DNA from: Caldisericota bacterium
Lineage (GTDB): Bacteria > CAIJMQ01 > JAADFP01
NCBI GenBank assembly: GCA_013152825.1
Contig: JAADFP010000038.1
Span: 1 to 7,538, forward strand
DNA: 7,538 nucleotides
Direction of reading: 5' to 3'
Made by a program: the position numbers and the translations under genes. The notes under the pieces are model-generated. The model saw only the letters and a list, made by a program, of their open reading frames with translations, was not told the DNA's origin and did not search any database. Of the stretch, positions 1 to 4,830 are shown one piece after another (position 1 is the stretch's first letter; every line of letters begins with the position of its first letter).

Positions 1-2
1 CC

Positions 3-104
3 CTGAATCTGGGCTGGGAACTCTTGACCATGCTGCCCACTTCCGAACTCCGCAGAATAAGGCCGGAATTTGTGAAGAAATATCTCCCTGCAGTCAACCG
101 GTAA
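3..104 (+). CDS. V-type (A/V) ATP synthase subunit B, C-terminal fragment
   Basis: This is the end of a gene that begins outside the window; 33 codons and a TAA stop are visible. The tail contains GWELLTMLP, then ELRRIRPEFVKKYLP. I recognise this as the C-terminal helix region of the non-catalytic B subunit of bacterial/archaeal V-type ATPases, which ends in a similar LP..EL.RI..EFI.KY.P pattern. Subunit B forms the catalytic head with subunit A. The fragment is too short to prove the family, and the assignment is from remembered family pattern only. In most V-type operons subunit D follows B; here the gene is followed directly by repeat DNA, so D is not next to it. Confidence 0.7.
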   Translation: MNLGWELLTMLPTSELRRIRPEFVKKYLPAVNR

Positions 105-179
105 TCGGCTACGGTTGCCCCCCTCGACACATGTCGGGAGGACAAACCCTAAACAACCAGCTCTAAGCCTCCGAAGGAG

Positions 180-210
180 TCCGATACTCAGACTCTTCGG
201 AGTCATCGGA
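180..210. repeat. Imperfect hairpin with TTCG loop
   Basis: GACTC (191-195) pairs with GAGTC (200-204) around a TTCG tetraloop, and TCCGAT (180-185) pairs with ATCGGA (205-210); five bases (186-190) bulge on one side. TTCG loops are known to be stable in RNA. No T-run follows on either strand, so I do not call it an intrinsic terminator. It could still mark or stabilise the 3' end of the upstream ATPase transcript. Confidence 0.5.
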
Positions 211-212
211 CC

Positions 213-300
213 TAAACCCAAAATCTAAATGCTAAAACCCCAACCCTGAACCACGTAGGGTTCAGGGTAAAACTTCCTCCCAAGAAACCAGGATTACCCA
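213..300 (+). repeat. Inverted repeat, left copy (outer part)
   Basis: Three sub-blocks match the reverse complement of the right edge exactly: 238-256 with 7473-7491 (19 bases), 259-282 with 7447-7470 (24 bases) and 282-300 with 7404-7422 (19 bases). The stretch 213-237 matches 7492-7517 more loosely. The right copy has about 24 extra bases between the second and third blocks. Within this unit, ACCCTGAACC (243-252) and GGTTCAGGGT (259-268) form a perfect 10-bp stem with a six-base loop. Confidence 0.85.
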
Positions 301-335
301 TTCACTGCTCACTACCCCACTGTCTAAAGTCTTAG

Positions 336-389
336 GTCTATTGTCTAAAGTCTATAATTGACACAGCATCTGTTTTTAGGCTATAACTT
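336..389 (+). repeat. Promoter-bearing inverted repeat, left copy
   Basis: By hand alignment this 54-base block matches the reverse complement of 6993-7046 with three substitutions and no gaps. It includes both the -35 and -10 boxes described separately. Similarity stops just after the -10 box: the sequences downstream, towards the cupin gene here and towards the deaminase gene in the other copy, are unrelated. Confidence 0.9.
358..387 (+). promoter_or_regulatory. Sigma-70 promoter of the cupin gene
   Basis: The -35 box is TTGACA (358-363), the spacer is 18 bases, and the -10 box is TATAAC (382-387). Transcription should begin near 394, giving a leader of about 37 bases. The same promoter occurs in inverted orientation at 6995-7024 in front of the deaminase gene, so it is part of a repeat and not unique to this gene. 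Confidence 0.75.
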
Positions 390-431
390 AGAGGATTAGA
401 ATAAGGTTAATAAAAAAGAAAGGAGAGAAAG

Positions 432-752
432 ATGATTCAGCCGGCTAAAGTAAAACGTTTAGCAGATATAGTGGATTATCAAGAAGGAGCTATCGTCAGT
501 GCAACTTTGATAGAAAAAGAAGTGGGAAGTGTGACTGTATTCGCATTTGACCAGGGACAGGGGCTCAGTGAACATACAGCCCCGTTTGATGCCATGGTGT
601 ACATCATGGATGGAAAGGCAGAAATCAGGATTTCCGGACAGCCAAACCTCCTGGAAAAAGGAGACATGATTATCATGCCTGCCAACGAACCTCATGCCCT
701 GAAAGCAACAGAAAAATTTAAGATGCTGTTGATTATGATTAAATCACGCTAA
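432..752 (+). CDS. Small cupin-fold protein
   Basis: A 106-residue single-domain cupin (Cupin_2 type beta barrel). Cupin motif 1 spans about residues 42-61: GQGLSEHTAPFDAMVYIMDG, with His48 where the first metal ligand lies. Motif 2 spans about 77-90: GDMIIMPANEPHAL, with His88. The usual second histidine of the HxH pair is replaced (His48-Thr-Ala), so any metal site is atypical. Family members of this kind are common in anaerobes and mostly have no assigned reaction; ligand binding, isomerase or dioxygenase-type roles are all possible. The ATG is supported by AGGAG (421-425) six bases upstream. It is a single-gene unit, convergent with the hcp operon, transcribed from a promoter inside a repeat. 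Confidence 0.88.
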   Translation: MIQPAKVKRLADIVDYQEGAIVSATLIEKEVGSVTVFAFDQGQGLSEHTAPFDAMVYIMDGKAEIRISGQPNLLEKGDMIIMPANEPHALKATEKFKMLLIMIKSR

Positions 753-757
753 AGCGG

Positions 758-833
758 AAACTCTCTTGCTTCTTCTTTCCCTGGCAAAAAAAACCCGCCC
801 CCATTTTTAGGAAGCGGGAAAATCTGAGAGTTT
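758..833 (+). terminator. Possible plus-strand terminator stem enclosing the opposite terminator
   Basis: AAACTCTC (758-765) and GAGAGTTT (826-833) are perfect 8-base complements, starting a few bases after the cupin stop, and the second arm is followed by a T-rich ATTCTTT. They enclose the minus-strand terminator at 786-818. Plus-strand transcripts could fold into a long two-tier hairpin here. The large loop makes a classical intrinsic terminator uncertain. Confidence 0.35.
786..818 (-). terminator. Intrinsic terminator of the hcp operon
   Basis: Read on the minus strand, CCCGCTTCC (818-810) pairs with GGGGGCGGG (802-794) to give a nine-base-pair stem with two G-U pairs and a seven-base loop, followed directly by eight T residues (793-786). 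It begins 20 bases after the stop of the winged-helix gene. On the plus strand the two G-U pairs become C-A mismatches and no T-run follows, so it acts mainly in the minus direction. Confidence 0.88.
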
Positions 834-838
834 ATTCT

Positions 839-1021
839 TTAGCCCGCAGGGGCATAATAACATCTTTTAGGTGAGATAATCTTGCCTGTCTTTTTAAGTT
901 CCTTTATAATTTGTGAGACTTCTGAGGAAGGCAATCCGGTTAATTTGGCAATATCCCCGGGTCTTAAAGGTTTTCCTTCCTTTTTCATAGCCTCCAGAAC
1001 CAGTCCCTCTTTGTTTCCCAT
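839..1021 (-). CDS. 60-residue winged-helix DNA-binding protein
   Basis: The protein is little more than one winged helix-turn-helix domain. Residues 5-14 form a first helix, 18-30 (KPLRPGDIAKLTG) and 31-45 (LPSSEVSQIIKELKK) form the HTH, and 46-60 (TGKIISPKRCYYAPAG) the wing, with one cysteine (Cys54). A reading frame extends to 1051, but the ATG at 1021 has AAGGAGGGG (1035-1027) just upstream, which decides the shorter start. It is the last gene before the terminator at 786-818 and lies 56 bases after rubredoxin. It resembles minimal ArsR/MarR-like regulators and may tune the operon or another target. A transcription factor role is inferred from the fold only. Confidence 0.82.
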   Translation of the reverse strand: MGNKEGLVLEAMKKEGKPLRPGDIAKLTGLPSSEVSQIIKELKKTGKIISPKRCYYAPAG

Positions 1022-1026
1022 TTTTA

Positions 1027-1035
1027 CCCCTCCTT
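1027..1035 (-). promoter_or_regulatory. Ribosome binding site that fixes the winged-helix gene start
   Basis: AAGGAGGGG on the minus strand lies five bases before the ATG at 1021. Because this site would be inside the coding sequence if the upstream GTG at 1051 were used, the ATG at 1021 is preferred. Confidence 0.75.
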
Positions 1036-1077
1036 CTTTACAGCTAACCACTTAATAATTTAGAATCTTACTGCTTA

Positions 1078-1236
1078 CTACACTTTTTCAAAGGCATCCT
1101 TTCCCGCTCCGCATTCAGGGCAAATCCAGTCATCGGGTAATTTCTCAAAAGGGGTGCCAGGTTCAATGCCTGCCTCAGAATCGCCTATCTCAGGATCGTA
1201 AATATATCCACACACCGTACACACATACTTATCCAT
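1078..1236 (-). CDS. Rubredoxin
   Basis: A 52-residue rubredoxin, starting MDKYVCTVCGYIYDPEIG and ending in a region with WICPECGAGKDAFEKV. The four cysteines Cys6, Cys9, Cys39 and Cys42 sit in the two CxxCG knuckles that bind one iron; the aromatic core residues Tyr4, Tyr11, Tyr13, Trp37 and Phe49 are present. Length is normal for the family. Rubredoxins are soluble one-electron carriers for reductases and oxygen- or NO-detoxifying flavoproteins in anaerobes. The ATG is one base after the stop of the upstream 80-residue gene and has AAGGAGGAG (1249-1241) before it, so translation is probably coupled. Next to Hcp, a role as its electron donor is plausible but not shown. Confidence 0.95.
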   Translation of the reverse strand: MDKYVCTVCGYIYDPEIGDSEAGIEPGTPFEKLPDDWICPECGAGKDAFEKV

Positions 1237-1237
1237 G

Positions 1238-1480
1238 TTACTCCTCCTTTTTACGTTTTTTAAAATCCATCAATTCTTTCCAGCGTTCTTCCCCTATACA
1301 TTGTCGGGCATACTTGCACCAGTCAATACAGGAAGGAAGTTCCTCCCGGTACACATACTTCTTGCACTTTGGACATTTAACCCTGACCTCGTCGGAAAAG
1401 ATTTCCACCTCGTAACCACAGTTGGGGCATTTATGCACTCCTACCCTGAGGAATCTTGTATCTGTACCGGGACACTTCAT
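1238..1480 (-). CDS. Cysteine-rich zinc-ribbon protein of unknown function
   Basis: An 80-residue protein with eight cysteines. Cys18-Pro-Asn-Cys21 and Cys36-Pro-Lys-Cys39 form a classic zinc ribbon; Cys3 precedes it. A second cluster, Cys51-x3-Cys55-x5-Cys61, lies in a predicted helix (CIDWCKYARQC), and the C-terminus is very basic and acidic in turn. I recall similar small proteins beside hcp in anaerobes but know no function. The ATG overlaps the TGA of the upstream ferredoxin-like gene by four bases (ATGA), and the stop is one base before rubredoxin, so it is tightly embedded in the operon. Candidate roles are metal delivery, an Fe-S site, or a protein-interaction adaptor. Confidence 0.85.
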   Translation of the reverse strand: MKCPGTDTRFLRVGVHKCPNCGYEVEIFSDEVRVKCPKCKKYVYREELPSCIDWCKYARQCIGEERWKELMDFKKRKKEE

Positions 1481-2253
1481 TTTACCTTGCCATCAATGCT
1501 GATGGTTATTTCTTCAAAAGGGATATCTTTGCCGGATCTTTTTAAGGCCTCTTTTACTCCATAAACCAGGCCAAAACAACAGGGTACTTCCATGTGCAGG
1601 ACAGTTACACGCTGCGGCGAGGCGAGGCTGAAAACCTGAGTGAACTTTTCAATGTAGGCTTCCAAGTCGTCAAGCTTGGGACAGCCTATTAGCACTGCCT
1701 TCCCCTTTAGAAAATCGCGGTGAAAATCGGCATAAGCAAAGGGCACGCAATCTGCACAAATAAGGATATGGGCATTCTTGAAATAGGGTGCGTGAGGCGA
1801 AATTAGGGTAATCTGCACTGGCCATTGTCTGAGCTGGGAAGGCGTCTTTTCTCTTTTCTCCTCAGTTGTCTCTTCCTTGTTTTCCCAGGATATTTCCCTT
1901 GCTCCCGGGCACCCCCCCATCACTTTATGCTGGTGGAATTGCGGCAGTTCCCGGGCATGTTCTTTTAAATGGCGCAGATGCTCTTCCAACCGTTCTGGAG
2001 CGTTCTTTTTTATCCACTCAATAGTCTCTTCTTCGTTATAAGGATCGGCATCCCGCTCTTCAATAGTGATAGCATCCCGGGGACACTTACCCAGGCATGC
2101 ACCCAGTCCATCGCAGTATATCTCTTTCACCAGCTTTGCTTTCTTTCCTTTCGGTGTATCCACAATCTGCAAAGCAGCCTCTGGACAGCCCGGGATGCAC
2201 AGCCCGCATCCATCGCATTTATCTTCGTCAATCTTTATTATTTTCCTTTTCAC
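1477..2253 (-). CDS. Ferredoxin-like protein with C-terminal cysteine-containing domain
   Basis: A 258-residue protein. Residues 1-65 form a ferredoxin-type domain: a complete CxxCxxCxxxCP set (Cys13, 16, 19, 23) and a second set Cys47, Cys53, Cys57 in which the expected second cysteine is Leu50. One normal [4Fe-4S] cluster and one altered or absent cluster are therefore likely. Residues 66-145 are a helical, charged linker with GGCPG (Cys115). Residues 146-258 form a separate domain with conserved-looking LICADCVPFAY (Cys166, Cys169), GCPKLDD (Cys191) and EVPCCFGL (Cys225, Cys226). Proteins with this layout recur next to hcp in anaerobes, so an electron-transfer partner of Hcp is a reasonable inference. 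The start is GTG; AGGAGGT (2269-2263) nine bases upstream supports it and overlaps the hcp stop. Confidence 0.85.
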   Translation of the reverse strand: MKRKIIKIDEDKCDGCGLCIPGCPEAALQIVDTPKGKKAKLVKEIYCDGLGACLGKCPRDAITIEERDADPYNEEETIEWIKKNAPERLEEHLRHLKEHARELPQFHQHKVMGGCPGAREISWENKEETTEEKREKTPSQLRQWPVQITLISPHAPYFKNAHILICADCVPFAYADFHRDFLKGKAVLIGCPKLDDLEAYIEKFTQVFSLASPQRVTVLHMEVPCCFGLVYGVKEALKRSGKDIPFEEITISIDGKVK

Positions 2254-2268
2254 TTTTTACACACCTCC

Positions 2269-3570
2269 TCACCCAAGAATGTTTTTTATATCTTCCTGTG
2301 GGTCACCGATGATTTTCATGTCATACTGTTCCACAAGGACATTGAGGATATCCTGGTTTACCCAGGCAGGAACTATAGGGCCCAGATATATTCCCTTTAT
2401 TCCCAGTGAAAGGAGACTCCAGAGTATGGAGACTGCTTTCTGCTCCATCCACATGAGCACCAGGGTAAGAGGCAGGTCGTTTACCTCCACGCCAAAAAGT
2501 TCAGAAAGCGCAACGGCTATATCCACTGCTACAATGGCATCGTTGCATTGACCTAAGTCAATTAACCTGGGAATACCTTCTATATCCCCCATGTCCAGGT
2601 CATTTATCCTGAATTTTCCACAGGCCAGGGTCAAAACGACAGTATCCCTGGGAAGTAGCTTCACGAACTCACGGTAATACTCGTCCTTCCGGGTAGGAGC
2701 ATCACATCCACCCACCAGGAGAAAATGCTTAATTTTTCCTGCTTCTACCAGGCTCTTAATCTTACCCGCCAGAGAAAGAACCACGGATTTTGAGAATCCC
2801 GTGGTAAGCACCACATCTCCTTCCTTTTCTTCCAGGTCTGGCAACGACTTAGCTTTTTCTATCAATGCAGAGAAATCGTATCCTTCAATATGTTTTACTT
2901 CCGGAAGCCTGGCCGAACCTGTGGTAAATATCCTGTCTTTGTACTCCTCTTTAGGAATGAGCACACAGTTAGAGGTAGCCAGGATAGCCACAGGATACTC
3001 TGAGAATAACTTCTTCTGATCATACCAGGCACGCCCCAGGTTGCCTACAAGATGCTTGTATTTCTTGAGGCCTGGATACCCGTGCGCCGGCAGCATCTCG
3101 GAATGGGTATAAACGTTGATGCCAGTCCCCTCTGTCTGTTTAAGCAATTCTTCCAGTGCCTTCAGTCCATGTCCCGTGACCAGGATTCCCTTGCCCTTGC
3201 GGGTTCCTGTCTGCACTTCGGTGGGTTCGGGCTCACCGTAAGCCTTGATATGGGCATCCTTGAGCAGCTTCATCACCTTGAGATTTATCTTCCCTGATTC
3301 CAGGGCTAATTTCACAAAGCTTTCTGCATCAAAGTTAACATTAGTCAGCGTGGAATAAATTCCCTCACTAAAGAATGCGTCCACCTCTGGGTCAGTAGCT
3401 CCGAGCTCCCGGGCATGGTAAGCATAGGCAGAAATACCTTTAATAGAAAAGATAAGGTTATCCTGCAGCCTGGCTACGACGGGTTGCTTTCCACACACTC
3501 CCAGGTGGGTACAACCATCTCCTTTTACGGTCTGTGAACACTGATAACAAAACATTTCCAACCTTTCCAT
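2269..3570 (-). CDS. hcp: Hybrid cluster protein (hydroxylamine/NO reductase), short class
   Basis: A 433-residue cytoplasmic hybrid cluster protein. The N-terminal cluster motif is Cys8-x2-Cys11-x8-Cys20-x5-Cys26. Hybrid Fe-S-O cluster ligands can be placed by comparison with the Desulfovibrio enzyme: His134 (VTGHG), Glu158 (THSEML), Cys202 (SNC), Cys289 (GGCD, the likely persulfide), Cys317 (LACGKFR), Cys342 (GQCND), Glu376 and Lys378 (WMEQKA). All are present, so it should be active. Typical class I and II proteins are about 540-550 residues; this one is about 110 shorter, matching the class III form that lacks the second three-helix bundle. The family reduces hydroxylamine and, in enterobacteria, NO, and contributes to S-nitrosylation. 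The ATG has AAGGAGGG (3585-3578) upstream, and the gene starts three bases after the regulator stop. Confidence 0.96.
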   Translation of the reverse strand: MERLEMFCYQCSQTVKGDGCTHLGVCGKQPVVARLQDNLIFSIKGISAYAYHARELGATDPEVDAFFSEGIYSTLTNVNFDAESFVKLALESGKINLKVMKLLKDAHIKAYGEPEPTEVQTGTRKGKGILVTGHGLKALEELLKQTEGTGINVYTHSEMLPAHGYPGLKKYKHLVGNLGRAWYDQKKLFSEYPVAILATSNCVLIPKEEYKDRIFTTGSARLPEVKHIEGYDFSALIEKAKSLPDLEEKEGDVVLTTGFSKSVVLSLAGKIKSLVEAGKIKHFLLVGGCDAPTRKDEYYREFVKLLPRDTVVLTLACGKFRINDLDMGDIEGIPRLIDLGQCNDAIVAVDIAVALSELFGVEVNDLPLTLVLMWMEQKAVSILWSLLSLGIKGIYLGPIVPAWVNQDILNVLVEQYDMKIIGDPQEDIKNILG

Positions 3571-3573
3571 TTC

Positions 3574-4170
3574 TTAACCCTCCTTCTTTTTTTTAGGGGT
3601 AAAACCTGAACAATCTACATTTACCTCGGAATTTGAAAAAGACATATTAGTCAACCTGCAGTAGTAAGGCTTGGTGGAGTCGGGTCGGGTATCCACGACA
3701 AAATTGGCACAGGTAAAACATAACCTGGCTACACTTATTACTCCAGACTCGTAGAGATTCTTTATGAGTTCCAGAAGAAACTTTAAAGTTGCTTCTTTTC
3801 CCTGCAAAGGAAACTTTTCTATGTGCTTTTTCAACACACCTGACCAATTGGCTATTTTTTTTACCGCTTCTTTGCCGGCAAGCGTGAGTTTAAGGGTAAA
3901 AACTCTCCCGTCCTTCTTTGACTGCTCCCGCAAAAGCAATCCTTTCTCCTCCAGAGAATTTACAGCCTCGCTTACCGTGGCCGGAGTCAGGCCAAATTCC
4001 TCTGCCAGTTTACTTATCGTGGGAGATTCTTCTTTATACCTGGAGATGTAGAGAAGAAACTGAATCTGAATAGGGCTCAAGTTCTCTCTCTTTGAAACAT
4101 CCCAGAGAAGAATACGGTTTACCTGGGTCAATTTCTCCAGGGCGGATACTAACTTTTCCTCTATTTCCAT
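3574..4170 (-). CDS. MarR-family regulator with four-cysteine C-terminal tail
   Basis: A 198-residue protein. Residues 1-140 form a MarR-type winged helix: a dimerisation helix (1-28), the HTH around 51-78 (TISKLAEEFGLTPATVSEAV then NSLEEKGLL), the wing at about 79-95 with the family-typical DGR (87-89), and a C-terminal helix (98-140). Residues 145-198 are an extension with Cys151-x2-Cys154-x16-Cys171-x15-Cys187, suited to binding an Fe-S cluster or zinc; typical MarR proteins are about 140-150 residues and lack it. It is the first gene of the hcp operon, downstream of a promoter with two palindromes at the start point, so it most likely represses its own operon and is relieved by NO, hydroxylamine or redox change. 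The inducer is inferred from the operon, not from the protein. Confidence 0.88.
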   Translation of the reverse strand: MEIEEKLVSALEKLTQVNRILLWDVSKRENLSPIQIQFLLYISRYKEESPTISKLAEEFGLTPATVSEAVNSLEEKGLLLREQSKKDGRVFTLKLTLAGKEAVKKIANWSGVLKKHIEKFPLQGKEATLKFLLELIKNLYESGVISVARLCFTCANFVVDTRPDSTKPYYCRLTNMSFSNSEVNVDCSGFTPKKKKEG

Positions 4171-4180
4171 TTTAAGTTTC

Positions 4181-4203
4181 CCTAAATTATTTAGGACTCC
4201 TAA
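4181..4203. promoter_or_regulatory. Two overlapping palindromic operators
   Basis: CCTAAATTATTTAGG (4181-4195) is a perfect 7-1-7 palindrome, and TTAGGACTCCTAA (4191-4203) is a perfect 6-1-6 palindrome; they share TTAGG. The predicted start of the minus-strand transcript (about 4200) lies inside the second. A further half-site, CCTAAAT, occurs at 4245-4251 upstream of the -35 box. Size and symmetry suit a dimeric MarR repressor. Assignment to the adjacent regulator is by location. Confidence 0.7.
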
Positions 4204-4206
4204 CTA

Positions 4207-4235
4207 ATTCTAAACTAAAATCTCCTGCCTGTCAA
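4207..4235 (-). promoter_or_regulatory. Sigma-70 promoter of the hcp operon
   Basis: On the minus strand the -35 box is TTGACA (4235-4230), the spacer 17 bases and the -10 box TAGAAT (4212-4207). It is close to consensus. Transcription should start near 4200, giving a leader of about 30 bases before the regulator ATG at 4170. The overlapping palindromes directly downstream suggest repression by steric block. Confidence 0.8.
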
Positions 4236-4297
4236 GAGAATTAACCTAAATTTATCCGGATTTTTCCGCTTAACCCAAAAATTTCACATAAAATATA

Positions 4298-4325
4298 TTG
4301 ATTTTTTCAAAAAAAGCATTATAAT
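4298..4325 (+). promoter_or_regulatory. Sigma-70 promoter of the HTH/radical SAM unit
   Basis: The -10 box is a perfect TATAAT (4320-4325); a weaker -35 TTGATT (4298-4303) lies 16 bases upstream. The start point should be near 4332, only about three bases before the ATG at 4335, so the mRNA would be essentially leaderless. It is divergent from the hcp operon promoter, with about 60 bases between the two -35 boxes. Confidence 0.6.
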
Positions 4326-4334
4326 AACGGGAAA

Positions 4335-4817
4335 ATGAGTAAGCTACTGTTTGCCAGGGAACCCAGCCGGGAAGAGAAAAAGGTCCTAAAGAGAATCCTA
4401 AAAGAAGGGGAGAATCATCTGCGAAAAAGAGCCCGCATTATTCTTCTCTCCAGCGAACATAAATACAAGATACCGGAAATCTCCCGTATAGTAGACCTCC
4501 ATCCCATCAATTTAAGGAAATGGATACACAGATTCAATCGGAAAGGCCTGGGGTCCATTTTAGAGGCTCCCAGGGTAGGATTGAAGAAGAGATTTGACGA
4601 AAGTTTTAAAATTAAATTAATTGGCATCGTAAAACAGCCACCCCGGAAACTGGGGGTTTTTGCTACCCATTGGACACTCCATAGCCTCAAAGATTACCTG
4701 GAAAAAAAGGGAATTGTGCTCGGAATAAGCCATGAAACCATACGCCGCATTCTCAAGGAAGCAAATTTGAGTCTAAAAGACCTGCGCAAAAAAGGTAATT
4801 TAGATCCTGAGTACTAA
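4335..4817 (+). CDS. Solo IS630-type helix-turn-helix protein (no transposase catalytic domain)
   Basis: A 160-residue basic protein with the DNA-binding half of an IS630-family transposase. Residues 10-60 hold the first helix-turn-helix (HLRKRARIILLSSE, then IPEISRIVDLHPINLRKWI), and residues 75-150 hold a second winged-helix-like part with THWTLHSLKDYL and ISHETIRRILKEANLSL. The DDE catalytic domain that normally follows is absent: the next gene in any frame is a radical SAM enzyme. No terminal inverted repeats or catalytic remnants are visible. It may be an eroded insertion sequence or a transposase-derived regulator. The intact frame, own promoter and 13-base spacing to the next gene favour a functional regulator. 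The ATG has only a weak GGGA before it. Confidence 0.82.
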   Translation: MSKLLFAREPSREEKKVLKRILKEGENHLRKRARIILLSSEHKYKIPEISRIVDLHPINLRKWIHRFNRKGLGSILEAPRVGLKKRFDESFKIKLIGIVKQPPRKLGVFATHWTLHSLKDYLEKKGIVLGISHETIRRILKEANLSLKDLRKKGNLDPEY

Positions 4818-4826
4818 AGGAGGTGA
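4817..4826 (+). promoter_or_regulatory. Strong ribosome binding site of the radical SAM gene
   Basis: AAGGAGGTGA is a near-perfect anti-Shine-Dalgarno complement and overlaps the stop codon of the HTH gene. It fixes the radical SAM start at 4831 and suggests translation from a shared mRNA. Confidence 0.8.
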
Positions 4827-4830
4827 GAAA

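Larger units (their letters stand above)
105..431. other. Intergenic repeat mosaic, left flank
   Basis: These 327 bases hold no credible gene. They contain, in order: a degenerate palindrome (125-136), an imperfect hairpin with a TTCG loop (180-210), an 88-base stretch shared in inverted orientation with the right edge of the window (213-300), short runs of GTCTAAAGTCT-like words (321-355), and the promoter of the cupin gene (358-387). The stop codon of the upstream gene and the following 35 bases resemble the reverse complement of 7267-7305, so the mosaic seems to start at the end of that gene. Confidence 0.75.

Noticed and set aside
180..210. Intrinsic terminator of the ATPase operon
   Set aside because: The stem is interrupted by a five-base bulge and no T-run follows on either strand.
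459..695. Minus-strand reading frames inside the cupin gene
   Set aside because: They are shadows of the cupin frame, lack ribosome binding sites and show no domain. The same holds for the plus-strand frames opposite the hcp operon and the deaminase.
1022..1051. Longer N-terminus of the winged-helix protein, starting at the GTG at 1051
   Set aside because: A strong ribosome binding site lies at 1035-1027, inside this extension, and matches the ATG at 1021.
4254..4261. ATCCGGAT palindrome between the divergent promoters as an operator
   Set aside because: Only eight bases with no second copy nearby; too short to support a site.
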